Shown here: piece by piece, positions 37,249-47,649 of the stretch
Layout of the letters: each line of letters starts with the position of its first letter
How positions within the stretch are numbered: position 1 is the stretch's first letter
Source: Burhinus oedicnemus
Lineage: Eukaryota > Chordata > Aves > Charadriiformes > Burhinidae
Length of the DNA: 64,000 nt
Assembly (NCBI GenBank): GCA_008921705.1
Contig: VFFE01007878.1
Coordinates: forward strand, 115,402-179,401
Reading direction: 5' to 3'
The notes under the pieces: generated by a model
What the model was told of the DNA's origin: nothing
Database searches by the model: none
Seen by the model: only the letters and a program-made list of their open reading frames with translations
Translations under genes and position numbers: made by a program

Positions 37249-37953
37249 AACCTCATCAAGTTCAATAAGGCCAAGTGCAAGGTCCTGCACATGGGTCGAG
37301 GCAATCCCATGCACAAATACAGGCTGGGCGGAGAACGGATAGAGAGCAGCCCTGAGGAGAGGGACTTGGGAGTGTTGGTAGATGAGAAGCTCAACATGAG
37401 CCGGCCATGTGTGCTTGCAACCCAGAAGGCCAACTGCATCCTGGGCTGCATCAAAAGAAGCATGGGCAGCAAGTCGAGGGAGATGATTCTGCCCCTCTAC
37501 TCCACTCTCGTGAGACCCCACCTGGAATAGTGCATCCAGCTCTAGAGCCCCCAACATAAGAAGGACCTGGACCTGTTGGAGCAGGTCCAGAGGAGGGCCA
37601 TGAAGATGATCAGAGGATTAGAGCACTTCTGCTATGAGGACAGGCTGAGAGAGTTGGGGTTGTTCAGCCTGGAGAAGAGAAGGCTCCGGGGAGACTTTAT
37701 AGCAGTTTTCCAGTACCTGAAGGGGGCCTACAAGAAAGCTGGAGAGGGACTTTTTACAAGGGCATGTAGTCATAGGATGAGGGGTAATGGCCTCAAACTG
37801 GAAGAGGAGAGATTTAGATTAGACATCAGGAAGAAATTTCTCACTATGAGGGTAGTGAGGCAGTGGATCAGGTTGCCCAGGGAAGCTGTGGATGCCCCAT
37901 ACCTGGAAGTGTTCAAGGCCAGGTTGGATGAGGCTTTGAGCAATCTGGTCTAG
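37249..37953 (+). pseudogene. CR1 ORF2 C-terminal remnant, two in-frame stops
   Basis: One frame runs the whole length without a frameshift: [16 protein letters not shown], then [62 protein letters not shown] and FKARLDEALSNLV before the natural stop at about 37954. TAG stops interrupt it at 37528-37530 and 37543-37545. The phrases are diagnostic of the region after the reverse-transcriptase domain of LINE ORF2 proteins of the CR1 clade. The upstream endonuclease and RT domains are absent, so it is inactive. Confidence 0.93.
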
Positions 37954-38038
37954 TAGGAAGTGTCCTTGCCCAAGGCAGGGGAGGTTGGAACTAGATGATC
38001 TTTAAGGCCCCTTCCAACAGAAACGATTCTATATTCTG
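37249..38038 (+). mobile_element. CR1 LINE, 5'-truncated, with remnant of ORF2 C-terminus
   Basis: The longest CR1 copy in the window. It holds the C-terminal part of the CR1 ORF2 (reverse transcriptase/endonuclease protein), then the CR1 3' region (ggttggaactagatgatc, tttaaggcccc) and a degraded tail (gattctatattctg). The left edge is approximate, since similarity fades between about 37200 and 37250. No target-site duplication was identified. Compared with the intronic CR1 copies it extends much further 5'. Confidence 0.95.
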
Positions 38039-38382
38039 AAAAAAAGATTGTCTGAATAAGCACTGTAACCAGGCAACGGTATACAGGTGTACTTCTATAG
38101 TGCAGAACACTGACTGCAGGCTCTTCCTTGTCAATCTAGCAAAAGCTGACCTTGTGTTTGATATGGTTACTTCTCCTGCCAACCTTTCTCCCAGTTTGGC
38201 TGCAGGGTCCTATTCACTTTAGCTTGCTCCCTAAATGTCTCACTGCTGCCAAGTCCTGTACTTATCAAAATTTGGGAAGAGTGAGGTGAAATGTCCCTTT
38301 CTCCCTCTACGGAGTACATGGAGGCCCTGCGAGCATCCCCATGGAAGGCAGACTTCAGCAGGCTGCACATCAGCGTAATTTA

Positions 38383-38397
38383 CCGCTAGATGGCTGG
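38383..38397 (+). promoter_or_regulatory. Candidate CTCF-binding motif
   Basis: CCGCTAGATGGCTGG matches most of the core CTCF consensus (CCASYAGRKGGCRSY), including the invariant AG and GGC. It lies in the intergenic region between EIF4E and the CpG island, about 350 bases beyond the CR1 element. A single motif by eye is weak evidence, and chance matches occur. Confidence 0.35.
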
Positions 38398-41300
38398 ACC
38401 TCCTCTTTGTCCAGCTCTCCGTTTTGTTCCCAGCTCAGAGTGACAGTGCTTAGAGCGGAACAATAGACTCGTTGTGAGCTCTTTGCCCACTCACTTTATA
38501 GCTTAACACTTTTAAACAGCTGATGCTTTTAGCAAATTCACCTTTATGATGAATAGTTCAAACTTTTCAAAGATACTGAAAGAGCAGTGCTAGTATCTAA
38601 GAAAATTATAGATGTTTTGCAAGACAAAAAGAAAAAGTTCCCTGCTCCTGTTCTTTTTTCCATTCCATTGCACGTATAATACAACTTTCACTGAGACTTT
38701 TATTTCGTAGGTGTATGCATAAGTGTGATACATTTAACAGTTCATCACTCCAGCTGGGATATAGCGTAATGAAGTCCTGAGAATTGTGATATAGCAGCCA
38801 CATATTTTCATCTGGTGAATTTGGTGATGTAAAACTTTCAGAAACTGATGTTTATGTCACTGTGATTTGGAGCAAAAATGTCTGTCCTGAGCAAAATGAG
38901 CTTTCTGTGTCCAAAGAAAAATTATTTTGCTCATGGTCAGTTTCTTCAAAAAGATTAATACTTCTGGGTGAAAAATGTCAACTTTCCTGATGATTGCAGA
39001 CAGATAAATTATACAGAGCAAGGAGGCCTACTTCAAAAGGCAGATAAAAGCAGACAAGAGGAACAGACAAAATAGGCATCTGTTTCTTGAAGATATCACT
39101 GTTTTTTTCCCCCCTTATCTCTTCTTCACATTTTCAGATCCATTATTTGTATTTACTGGGTCCACATTGTGTGTTTATAGATATACTTGTATCCCTGAGT
39201 TCAAAACAACAGAGAGGTACATTTTTAAATTAAAATTACTTTAGTTGTTTTGCTGTTGCAACATTAGCATTTTGTGCTTACCACTTGCAGGAACAAAGAG
39301 GAGACATAGTCCCTGCCTCCAAGTATAATCTAAAATATCAAACCTGGAAATCTCAGAGCACTTTAACAGCTTTGTGAGAGGCTGAAGATGTGCCTAAAGA
39401 TGGTGGTACATGAAATGGTAGGATGCAGATGAATCTGGAAATAGGTCTGGTGTGGGATTTCTTTTCTTTTCCAAACATTGTCTCAGGTATGTATCAGTCA
39501 CTCACAGTTCAATTTTCTTAAAGCACTATGACAGCAAAAAAAAGCTCATGGTATAATTAGCACGGTAGAAGAACAGCAGGAAATGAAAACGAACTCCACC
39601 CATCCAAACTCACAGAGAAACATAGGTAGTGAAGTATACAGCAAATGACAAGCCTCTGAAAAAACAGACTTCAAAAGTAATTGTTCATCCCAACAAGAAT
39701 ATTCTCATCTGCAGGAAGGTTTCTGGTTTTGTTAATACAACAGGAGAAAGTAAGAAAGGCTTGGAAATTTCCACTTACTGGACTTGCAAACAAGAAAATT
39801 GTATATTTTCCTGAAGTGCCTTCATTTTAAAGGTACCTGAAGGGTAATATGTCCAGGTTATTTATGAAGTGTAACCTTGCACTTGGAAATAGTCCAGAAA
39901 CAAAGTCTGGACACAGTTTACTTGCTCTATGAACTCTTCAAAATACTGGAGTTCCCAAGTAAGTAAAGGAATCGTGTGGCTAGCTTGAGTCTTATCTTCT
40001 GCTACTTGATCCTGTCACAAATGCCATGCTGTCGCTGAGCATAGAGGACTATCTGCCAAAGATGTAGCATTACCACAGGCATTGTGTATTCCTCCTGTGA
40101 CGCTATGGGAAGTAAAAAGCCCTAACAACACAGTATGGTTTTGTGATGACTCAAGTACTGCTATTTTATGCCTTTTGGGAATGTTTAAAAAAATGTTTTT
40201 TATTTACCTTGTTCCTAAGCAGGTCCACTGATATCAACTATACAGAATATTTCTGTAAAATATCTGTTCACTGGTGCTATTAAAAGTGCTATATTTGCTG
40301 TGGCAGCTGTCTTTGCCTAACATCTGAGAAATCAAAAGTGTCAATACCAAAGGTAAAGGCAACTCTGGTATCTTGGATCCTGCTATGTGGTAACTGTTGT
40401 CAGATGTGACTAGAGAAGATGTGTATGAAGAACTGGACACAAAATTGTGAGGAAATCAGGATAAACGTATCAACCACCTTCCTTTGGGATTATCAGCTCA
40501 TTTGCAGAACTCTTGTAGAGTCCTAATAAACTGTGGGAGGCCCTGGATATGCTTTGTCATGTAGTCTGACAGACAGGAGTCACTGTGTCACAGCAAAGAT
40601 GGCAGCCCTTTTGCCACTGCTATTGCTATAGCTTGGATGAGCAAGCAGATTCCTGCCAGAGGTTAGGAGGTGGCTCCCTGCAGCTGGACTGCACTGCAGA
40701 TCTGGGGCCTCCTCCAGCAGAAGCTGACTCCCTTGAGGACTTTGTCACTCTCCCCAGAGGATCATCTCTCTGCTGTGAAGGCAATGGTATAAAGTCACAG
40801 CATGTCTACAGCCATTTGAATCAAAAAAACAATGGAAGAAGTGTTGCCTAGACTTAAAATGAGAGCTTGTTGCACAGTCGGCTTTTCCCACTCTGTTCTC
40901 AGCAAGATGGTTTAAGGTCCCACCTGCAGAGAGGTCTGGGGACTGAACTCTTGACCAGGCTGGCCAAACATCTACTCCAACACCTTTTAGCTCAACTCTT
41001 GGCCAGGCCATGGCTGAAAGCCTTGCTAAAAGCTGGGCTCTGAGTTTAATTGGTCTGCTAGCCTCCCCTCCAACCACTCTGACTGCAACTTGCATTTAAA
41101 ACCTACAACAACCAGATTTGTAGTCTTGTGCTCTCTCATCCTACCTCCTCCTTCCACTCCCTGACCTTCTGAAAGGTTTACAGATCTGCCTGGAAAGAGA
41201 TGCCAGACTGATTCCTGAGGGATTGTTCATGTGGACAACTCTGATCCACGCTCCCAGGAAAAACAAAAATCTGCACAGGAGTAGGGATGAAGGAAGCTCA

Positions 41301-41899
41301 GGTGGCTTAGCGCTGAGTAAAGGAAACCCTTGAAAGGAAAGATACTCAAAGATTACTTAAAATGGTAGATTTGCAGAAAATCTTATCACCATTAAAAGTG
41401 CACTCAGAGGAAATCCTCACTCTCCTGAGTGCCATTACAGAGTAAACACCGTATGTTAAACCTCTGAGCTGTGAAGTGAGGGTGTCCTGTGTTATTTGAT
41501 AAAGAACGGCTGAGAGCAACTCAGAGGGCCTTGAAAAACCTAATAGGCCTTAACTTACAAAAATTATATGGTGCTCCACCATGGGATAAACATTGGTTGC
41601 CCTTTTGGACAGAGCATCATCAAGAATTACACCAGAACCTTCAGGTATACACAAGCAATGGTCTGTGTTTGGGAAGGGAACAGTTTCCAAATTTGCAGAG
41701 GTTGTCCAGTGCTTTTAGCAATACAAAGTTAGAATAATAAATCTGGCACATACTGGAGTATGAAGTTTATATCCATATTGACTACCATGGTCCTGTAGCA
41801 CCAGTAATGAAAGGGGAGGCGACTGCCCATGTTCTGATTGTAGCCACCCCTAATTCAGGCCTGCAAATCTGTGTCTCTTTTGTAGAATAATGCATATGT

Positions 41900-41980
41900 T
41901 TTCTCTCATTAAGCCCCGTCACTGTCCTGTGTATAAAATGGTGGTAAGAAGTACCTTATAGTTAATGCACTTTGGAGCCA
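41900..41980 (+). repeat. Possible degraded MIR-like SINE fragment
   Basis: The order tataaaatggtggtaagaag, tacctta, then gcactttggag recalls the 3' half of MIR (taaaatggggataataa, taccta, gcgctttgag). The match is short and diverged, so this is a weak call made by eye only. Confidence 0.25.
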
Positions 41981-44900
41981 GTTTGGATATGAGAACGTTT
42001 GGAACCACACCTGCACTCGCTGTGTGACAGTGAGCTATGGACCAAGTACGTCATAACTATTCCTGCTTCACCGTTGTATAGACTTGTCAGGGGAATTAAT
42101 AAGAGCGAGCTCTGTAAACATCTCCAGAACAGGGGCTTGCTGAGGCCCTGCACTACAGAAACAGAGCTGCATTTCTGAATGTTTGCCCCAAACAGCCCCG
42201 CGGTGCAGCTGCAGCCCCAGCTGCTCCCTTGCCTTTGACTGCACAGGGTGAGGGAGGAAGCGTGCCACCACTCCCACCACATCCTCTCACAAACAGCAGA
42301 GGTAGCAGCTCCTGGTTGGAGGTGCCTGGCACAAAAAATACCCCTTCCTTCTCTCACAGGAAAGAAAGAGCAGGGTGTATTATTCTTCCCTGCAGTTTCA
42401 AAGCAGCATTTCTGGCACTAACAGTTTGCATATCTCATTTTGTGTATGTTTGCTCCAAAGGGACTTCGGAGGCTGCATCTTCACGTCTATCTGCTTAGGC
42501 TGCTGCAAGACTTGTCCGGGCTCATCTTGAACAAACCAGCTTGCAGACTGCAAGCAGTAGAGCTTGCCTGAGTAGACTTCGTGACCATTATTGCTGATAC
42601 TTGGTAGTTCTCTTTAAGTAATTTGCATCCCGATTAGTAGCTCTCATCATCTTTGTTCCAAAACTTGCCAAATGCCGGTGGGAACTGGAGTGAATACAAC
42701 TTGCATTTTCTTTATATAGTTACTTTAAGAACATATGAAATAATGGTTCCTTACACCAAAAGCACAGCATTTGGATAAAGAAAATTAAAGCTAAGATACA
42801 CATACTCTTGAGAAAGTAAAATTGGACATAATGCAATTGTTTATTGGTCATTATTTGGTACACCTTAGCTTCAGATTCTTGCCTCTAATTCTGCAGATGT
42901 ATAGACATGCTTAATGCCTTGTGAATCATCTTAACAACAATGTTGTTATCAGATTGCGATGATGTTGGGTTGGTCCTGCAAGAGGATATTATTATTCAGT
43001 ATTGAGAGCTAAGTTTCATACTGAAAAACCAGCTCAATACTCACTAGAAAGCCAGTTACCAGTGTTAGCCATAACAGTAATTAGTCAGCACTTGCACTTG
43101 TGAATTAATTGAAAAGACTTGTGTTAGTCTTGTGGGAAGCTGAAGTCATATTCACAGCTGGGACATGGCATGTAATTCCACCAAGGCCAATACAACCTAT
43201 ATCACAACTTGAGTTTAGTCCTATGAAATTCTTACCTGAGAACTCCTTTTAAACATAAAAAATGCCCCCTCATCAGTGGTCACTCGGTTCCTAAGCAGAA
43301 AACAAAGTGTTTTCATGGTTGCAAAACTGTCAAATGAACACAAATGGCATTACAAGCTAGCATGACATTTATATTGAAAAATATTCTGGGGTAGATAATA
43401 CCTCTGACTCTACAAATCTTGTTTTATGTCAGAAAGCTCTATGGCTTCCCCATGGAAAAATATTGCTATCCTATGAATTTCAACTAAAATGAAGCGTCTA
43501 GGAAATTACTAGACTTATGGACACAGACACTGAACTTTTCTTAGACCACAACTCTTTATCTCACTAAATGTGGCACGTGGTGAGATTAGCAATGTGATAA
43601 CTCACGGAACTACAGTCTTCGATACGCTGCTTAGCCATTTCTCATCTCAAGTCACTCAGACTTGCGTTTCTTTTTCCCTGGAAAATGTCAAAGAATTCAT
43701 AGATCAAAAAACAGGAGCTGACACAAAGACAGAGGTGCTGGATCTAAGAAACGATTGAATTGAGGAATCGGGATAAGAGCTCTTGACTTAGTGGGAAGTA
43801 AGAATTTCAGAGTCTGCAACTATATCCCTTTTAAGATAGGAACTTCCCAAACTTCCTGCACTTACTAGCATTAGACTTGGCCAGTCTTTGGTCAGAAGAA
43901 GTCCATTGATACCTACGTCTTAGAGATAGGAAGTAGATTTAATCATTCAGATGGGGGACTTTTCCTCTGATGTCAGTAGTAAATCAAAGCTTTGCCTAGT
44001 GTTACAAAGCACTATGCTACTAGAAACAGTGCTTTGTCATTGAAATACTGTCCATTAGTAGTACTGTGACTAGTCAGATGAATTATAAACTAACAGAATT
44101 TGAATAACTGTCTTGCCATACTGCAAGAAAAGGTAGTATCACTCCTGCTTAGTATTGCCTCAGGCTTTTGTGCCAAAACATCACACAGTGAATTTAAAGT
44201 GCTGTCACAGTCATCTTACTCAGCTTCCAGACCTAGGTGGCCAAAGTGTGTAAGAAGTGATCCATAAGAGATGGCACAAAGCCAAAGGATGTTTTTTTTT
44301 TTTTATCCCTGTTTGTTTAGGAGAGGAGACAAAATGTGTTTGTAAATCAGAAAGACTGCTGCAGGTGCAGAGGACTCTGTTCCAGCTGGCATTCTGAAAG
44401 ATCAATTACCTACATCAAAGCTGTTCTGTTGCCTTTGCTGTCTGGTTGCTCATTTCTGAGGCTGCACAGGAACCATACACACAAAGTGAATTAAAAAGAG
44501 CAGAGTTCTGTGTTCAATACCCTCTTCAGGTGAGCAGTCTATCCGTTAACACCAGACATCCTAAGTTCTCCTTAAGGTGATCAGGTGATGGGACAATGTG
44601 AAATGCTTTTGACTTTAAAATGACACTTGGCAATGATACTACTATTCTTGATTGAGAAAGCAAGTGAAGTCATGTAATATGATGCTATAATTGATGTAGG
44701 CTGTGTTTCTTTTTAAGTTGTTGATTGGGAATGAATGGATTAATAGGTAAATCATCTGAGATTGTTACTGAATTTATCGTAATAAATATTACTCTGCAGT
44801 ATTTTCTTGTTGCCTGTGAAGCATTAAAACGCTAAAGGGTGCCAACACGTGGTGTTAGTAGGGTGTTATGACAGTAATATTATAGATGTCTGTGCAGGTT

Positions 44901-45521
44901 GTCATGAATATTTGTAAAAAAAAGCACCTTGATATACTACATAATTACCATACCCTGCTGTAAGTGGTGATGTACTTTTACTCACTGGTACAGAACCTAT
45001 GCATTACTAATTATTCGCTCTTTTCTACCCTCTTCCCATGGATGGTCTTGCAAAGATACAGGGCTAACAATGCTCTAACAACAGATACAGATGTGGTAAA
45101 CTACACAGTCATAGTCAAATTGTACAGACATGTTGTATTAATTTCTCATTTACCAATAACATTGCTTATTTTCATGGATCCATTTCAGCAGATGCTTTTT
45201 CTTCTAAATATCTACCAGACCTGACAGACAAATTTTTCCCTTCTCTCAAAAAAGACACAAGACCAAGGCTCCGTAACGAACATGAAGTGATCTTGAACCA
45301 AAGACTATCTTTCGTGGTTTTAACAATATCATACTTTTGAAATGTGTTATCTTGCAACCTTGTAAAAATAGGAAATGTAATTTATTACAGAGAAGTCTTC
45401 CATGTTTTGAATTAAAAGTATTGCACTTATAGCTGGACCAGGAACCTCTGAAGACTCGAAACACTGAACTGATTATATTCTTCAGCACAGAAATGCTATT
45501 AATTATGCTGTTAATGCCAGA

Positions 45522-45529
45522 CCACGTGG
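45522..45529. promoter_or_regulatory. Palindromic E-box CCACGTGG
   Basis: An exact CACGTG core with C and G flanks, the form bound by USF, MYC/MAX and related bHLH-zip factors. It lies about 250 bases left of the CpG island. Function is inferred only. Confidence 0.3.
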
Positions 45530-46218
45530 ACTCTGAATCCCAGTGTATGAATACAACTAAGCCACATAACTTTACAGTTGGCAGGTTCAATATAAATTCA
45601 GAGCATGTTAAAATATAAACTCTAGAAACCATTGTCAAATAGTTCTTCATGTGCTCCTGTGCATGTAGTGCATACAAGTTCACGTGGCAGGTGATCTGAA
45701 GGCATCCGTTCAGAATAACCTCCACAGCACAATTATGGTCTTGCTCCTTCTCATTACCGCAGCCAACCTAGAACCATTCCGCCCTCCTGGCTTTTCTCCC
45801 CGTGCGTTCTGCGGAGCGCTGTCCTCTGTTCCCTCACACCAGCCAGGCTGTCTTACTGCTCGCTGCCTCGGCCTTGGCCGGCCTGTGTCATGCTCCCGGC
45901 TGTCCGAGGGAGGGAGGGGGGGAGCCCCCCGGCCTGGCACCTCTGGGTTTTGTGCAAGGCCACGGCTGGGGCAACCTGCCGGGGACTTTGCCGAGGGGGG
46001 GCGTCGCAGGAAGAAAGAATGGAAGAAACCTCGACTTCGACATACAAACCCGCTAACGAAGAGATGGGGCCCGTCGAACACCCGCGCGCCTCACAGCCAC
46101 CTAACACAAAACGCACTGCCGTCACCTCAGCGCTGACAGGCGCGGCCCCGAACACCCACCCCGCCGGGGCTGCCCGCAACGGCTGCCCCAACGGCCACCC
46201 TGAGGCCCGCCGGCACCC

Positions 46219-46226
46219 TTACGTAA
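46219..46226. promoter_or_regulatory. TTACGTAA (D-box / PAR-bZIP type) palindrome
   Basis: A perfect match to the site bound by NFIL3 and the PAR bZIP factors DBP, HLF and TEF. It stands as an AT-containing island inside very GC-rich sequence, about 240 bases left of the CCAAT pair. Function is inferred. Confidence 0.35.
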
Positions 46227-46460
46227 CCAAGGCGGCAGCACCAGCCGCCGCCCGCACGTCCCCCGCCCTCGCCGCCGCAGACAAAGGCTGGCGGGCACAG
46301 CCACGCTGCCATCAGCCCCCCCCCACCCCGGGAGCCACCTCACATCCACCCCTTCTGCCACCCCCGCGACGCCGGGCTGCGCTCCCCGCCGCTGGGTCGG
46401 CACCGCATAGCCGCCTTCGCCCCGCCCCAGGGGCGCCTCGGGACGGCGGCCTCGCAGTCG

Positions 46461-46484
46461 GATTGGCGGGGCGCTACGCCAATC
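46461..46484. promoter_or_regulatory. Facing NF-Y (CCAAT) pair in perfect inverted repeat
   Basis: GATTGGCG at 46461-46468 and CGCCAATC at 46477-46484 are exact reverse complements separated by eight bases. Each arm holds an NF-Y core (ATTGG and CCAAT) with the favoured flanks. NF-Y pairs of this kind sit 50-100 bases before start sites in CpG-island promoters, which supports a start near 46550-46600. Confidence 0.6.
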
Positions 46485-46540
46485 ACGCCTCCGGGGCGAC
46501 CACTGGCGCGCCTTGCCCTGCTCTTCCCCCTCCCCTCCCG

Positions 46541-46594
46541 TGGGGCGGGGTGCGCGTGGCGGCCGTTGCCGTTGTGGGGGCGGGGGAGGGAGGG
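46541..46594 (+). promoter_or_regulatory. GC boxes and G-quadruplex motif
   Basis: TGGGGCGGGG at 46541-46550 and GGGGGCGGGGG at 46576-46586 are Sp1/KLF-type boxes. The second opens a run of four G tracts (G5, G5, G3, G3 with single-base loops) ending at 46594, an excellent G-quadruplex pattern on the + strand. They lie 60-110 bases right of the NF-Y pair, near the inferred start site. Confidence 0.55.
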
Positions 46595-46599
46595 ACGGA

Positions 46600-46914
46600 G
46601 CGTTGGGCGAGAGGGCTGGGGGCGGCTGGCGACTCCGGCAGGGCAGCGCCGCGCCGGGCTGTGGCGGCGGCGAGCCCCGCGCCTCTGCTCGGGCACCTTC
46701 GGCGGCTCCTTCCCCGGCGGCCGACCCTCTCCTTTTCTCTCCCCGCCTCCCGCTGCGAGTAGCCGGGGCCTCCTCCATGCGGGAGAAGAGGAGGAGGAGG
46801 AGGTGGGAGCTGCTCGCCGGCCATCCCCGGCGCCCGGCAAGTCGGAGCCGACCCTCCGCCGCGCCGCTCCTGCAGCATCTCCCCACGGCGAGCAGCCGGC
46901 GCTGAGCCCTGCCC
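46600..46914 (+). other. TSPAN5: Probable TSPAN5 exon 1, 5' untranslated part
   Basis: GC-rich sequence downstream of the promoter motifs, containing a GAG-rich stretch (46785-46805) and running into an N gap. No start codon with TSPAN5-like sequence is visible; the ATG at 46778 opens an arginine-rich frame that does not resemble a tetraspanin. If this is TSPAN5, the coding start lies in the gap or beyond the window. Boundaries are estimates. Confidence 0.4.
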
Positions 46915-46934
46915 NNNNNNNNNNNNNNNNNNNN
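46915..46934. other. Assembly gap (20 N) inside the CpG island
   Basis: Twenty N, the same length as the gap at 32734, so probably a fixed placeholder of unknown true size. GC-rich first exons are a common cause of such gaps in bird assemblies. It is a likely hiding place for the start-codon part of the adjacent gene. Confidence 0.95.
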
Positions 46935-47154
46935 TGCACCTTCGGAGGCTGCCTCTTCCTCGTCCCTTCCGGCCCTCCTAATTGCTTTTGTTGTAGGTGC
47001 GAAGAGGGTTTCTTGCCTTTCCTTTTTTTTTTTTTCTTTTTTCCTCCTCTCTCCTTCCCACTCCGCGCCTGCTTTGAGAGGGGGGAGGGAGCAGCTAGAC
47101 ACCCAGGCCTGGAGAACGAATTGATCTGCATGTGTTCGTGCTGATATCCCTGTT

Positions 47155-47209
47155 AAATAATAATAATAATAATAATAATAATGATGATCGTAATCATAAT
47201 AATAAAATC
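47155..47209. repeat. (AAT)n microsatellite, partly interrupted
   Basis: About nine perfect AAT units run from 47156 to about 47183, followed by ATG/ATC variants and three more AAT units. It lies just beyond the right edge of the CpG island. Confidence 0.9.
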
Positions 47210-47604
47210 ACAGCTCAAGTTCTCTGAACAGTGCTGTTTAAGGCAATGATTACACAATGACGAGGTTGTGTACGGCATGGGTTTATTATGATTAGCTATT
47301 ACCACGTAGTAGTAGGAGCAATAATAGGATGGAGAAAGGAGGAAACAGTGTTCCCACCCATCCCTAAAGTGCAAGCCCATGGGAGGATTGGTTGGGCATT
47401 TGCAAGGATTCCTGGCTGTGCTGCCTGATCTCCTGACTGCACAGTATCTTGTTGCACCACTCTAGCACTGGCTATAGAGTAGGCAGAACTGTATAGTGAA
47501 ATGTAACCTGCATATAATAGTATTTCTAGCATCTTCTCAATGTGTTGGGTTTGAAAGAGAAGCAGCTGGTTTTGGTGTATATGCTAAATTTTGTAAACAC
47601 GGAG

Positions 47605-47649
47605 AGTGTGTGTGTGGGGGGTGTGTGTAAGCATTCTCACACACACATA
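47605..47649. repeat. (GT)n then (CA)n mini-palindrome
   Basis: A GT-rich stretch (gtgtgtgtg, G6, tgtgtgt) is followed after nine bases (aagcattct) by cacacaca, so the two can fold as a small hairpin. It is probably a microsatellite by-product. Confidence 0.6.

Larger units (their letters stand above)
38039..45770. other. Intergenic DNA, right part, upstream of the CpG island
   Basis: No gene was recognised. The stretch contains the candidate CTCF motif at 38383, a possible old SINE remnant near 41900, a T tract near 44289, and a CCACGTGG E-box at 45522-45529. A 159-codon minus-strand frame (45246-45725) and an 82-codon plus frame (41489-41737) have no recognisable domain. Confidence 0.55.
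45775..47070 (+). promoter_or_regulatory. TSPAN5: CpG island, probable TSPAN5 promoter and first exon
   Basis: The only long GC- and CpG-dense block in the window. It has no TATA box but carries GC boxes at 46420-46428, 46541-46550 and 46576-46586 and a facing pair of CCAAT boxes (46462-46466 and 46479-46483). That is the usual architecture of a vertebrate housekeeping-type promoter. TSPAN5 lies next to EIF4E in the same orientation in other vertebrates, from memory of synteny, so I infer that its transcription starts here, roughly 46550-46750. The long open frames on both strands (290 and 326 codons) follow from the scarcity of stops in GC-rich DNA. The gene identity is not proven by coding sequence. 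Confidence 0.6.

Noticed and set aside
36915..37557. 185- and 190-codon minus-strand frames
   Set aside because: They are antisense to the CR1 element and its left flank; the CR1 protein reads on the other strand.
41489..41737. 82-codon frame with a protein-like look (tryptophan- and leucine-rich)
   Set aside because: I could not relate it to any family, and neither flank continues it in frame or by splicing. Left as unexplained.
45246..45725. 159-codon minus-strand open frame beside the CpG island
   Set aside because: No recognisable domain. In 64 kb read in six frames one AT-rich frame of this size is not surprising, and there is no promoter or splice support.
45890..47131. Long overlapping frames on both strands (290, 326, 263 and 192 codons) in the CpG island
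   Set aside because: Proline-, arginine- and alanine-rich translations in several frames at once reflect the rarity of stop codons in GC-rich DNA, and some run through the N gap.
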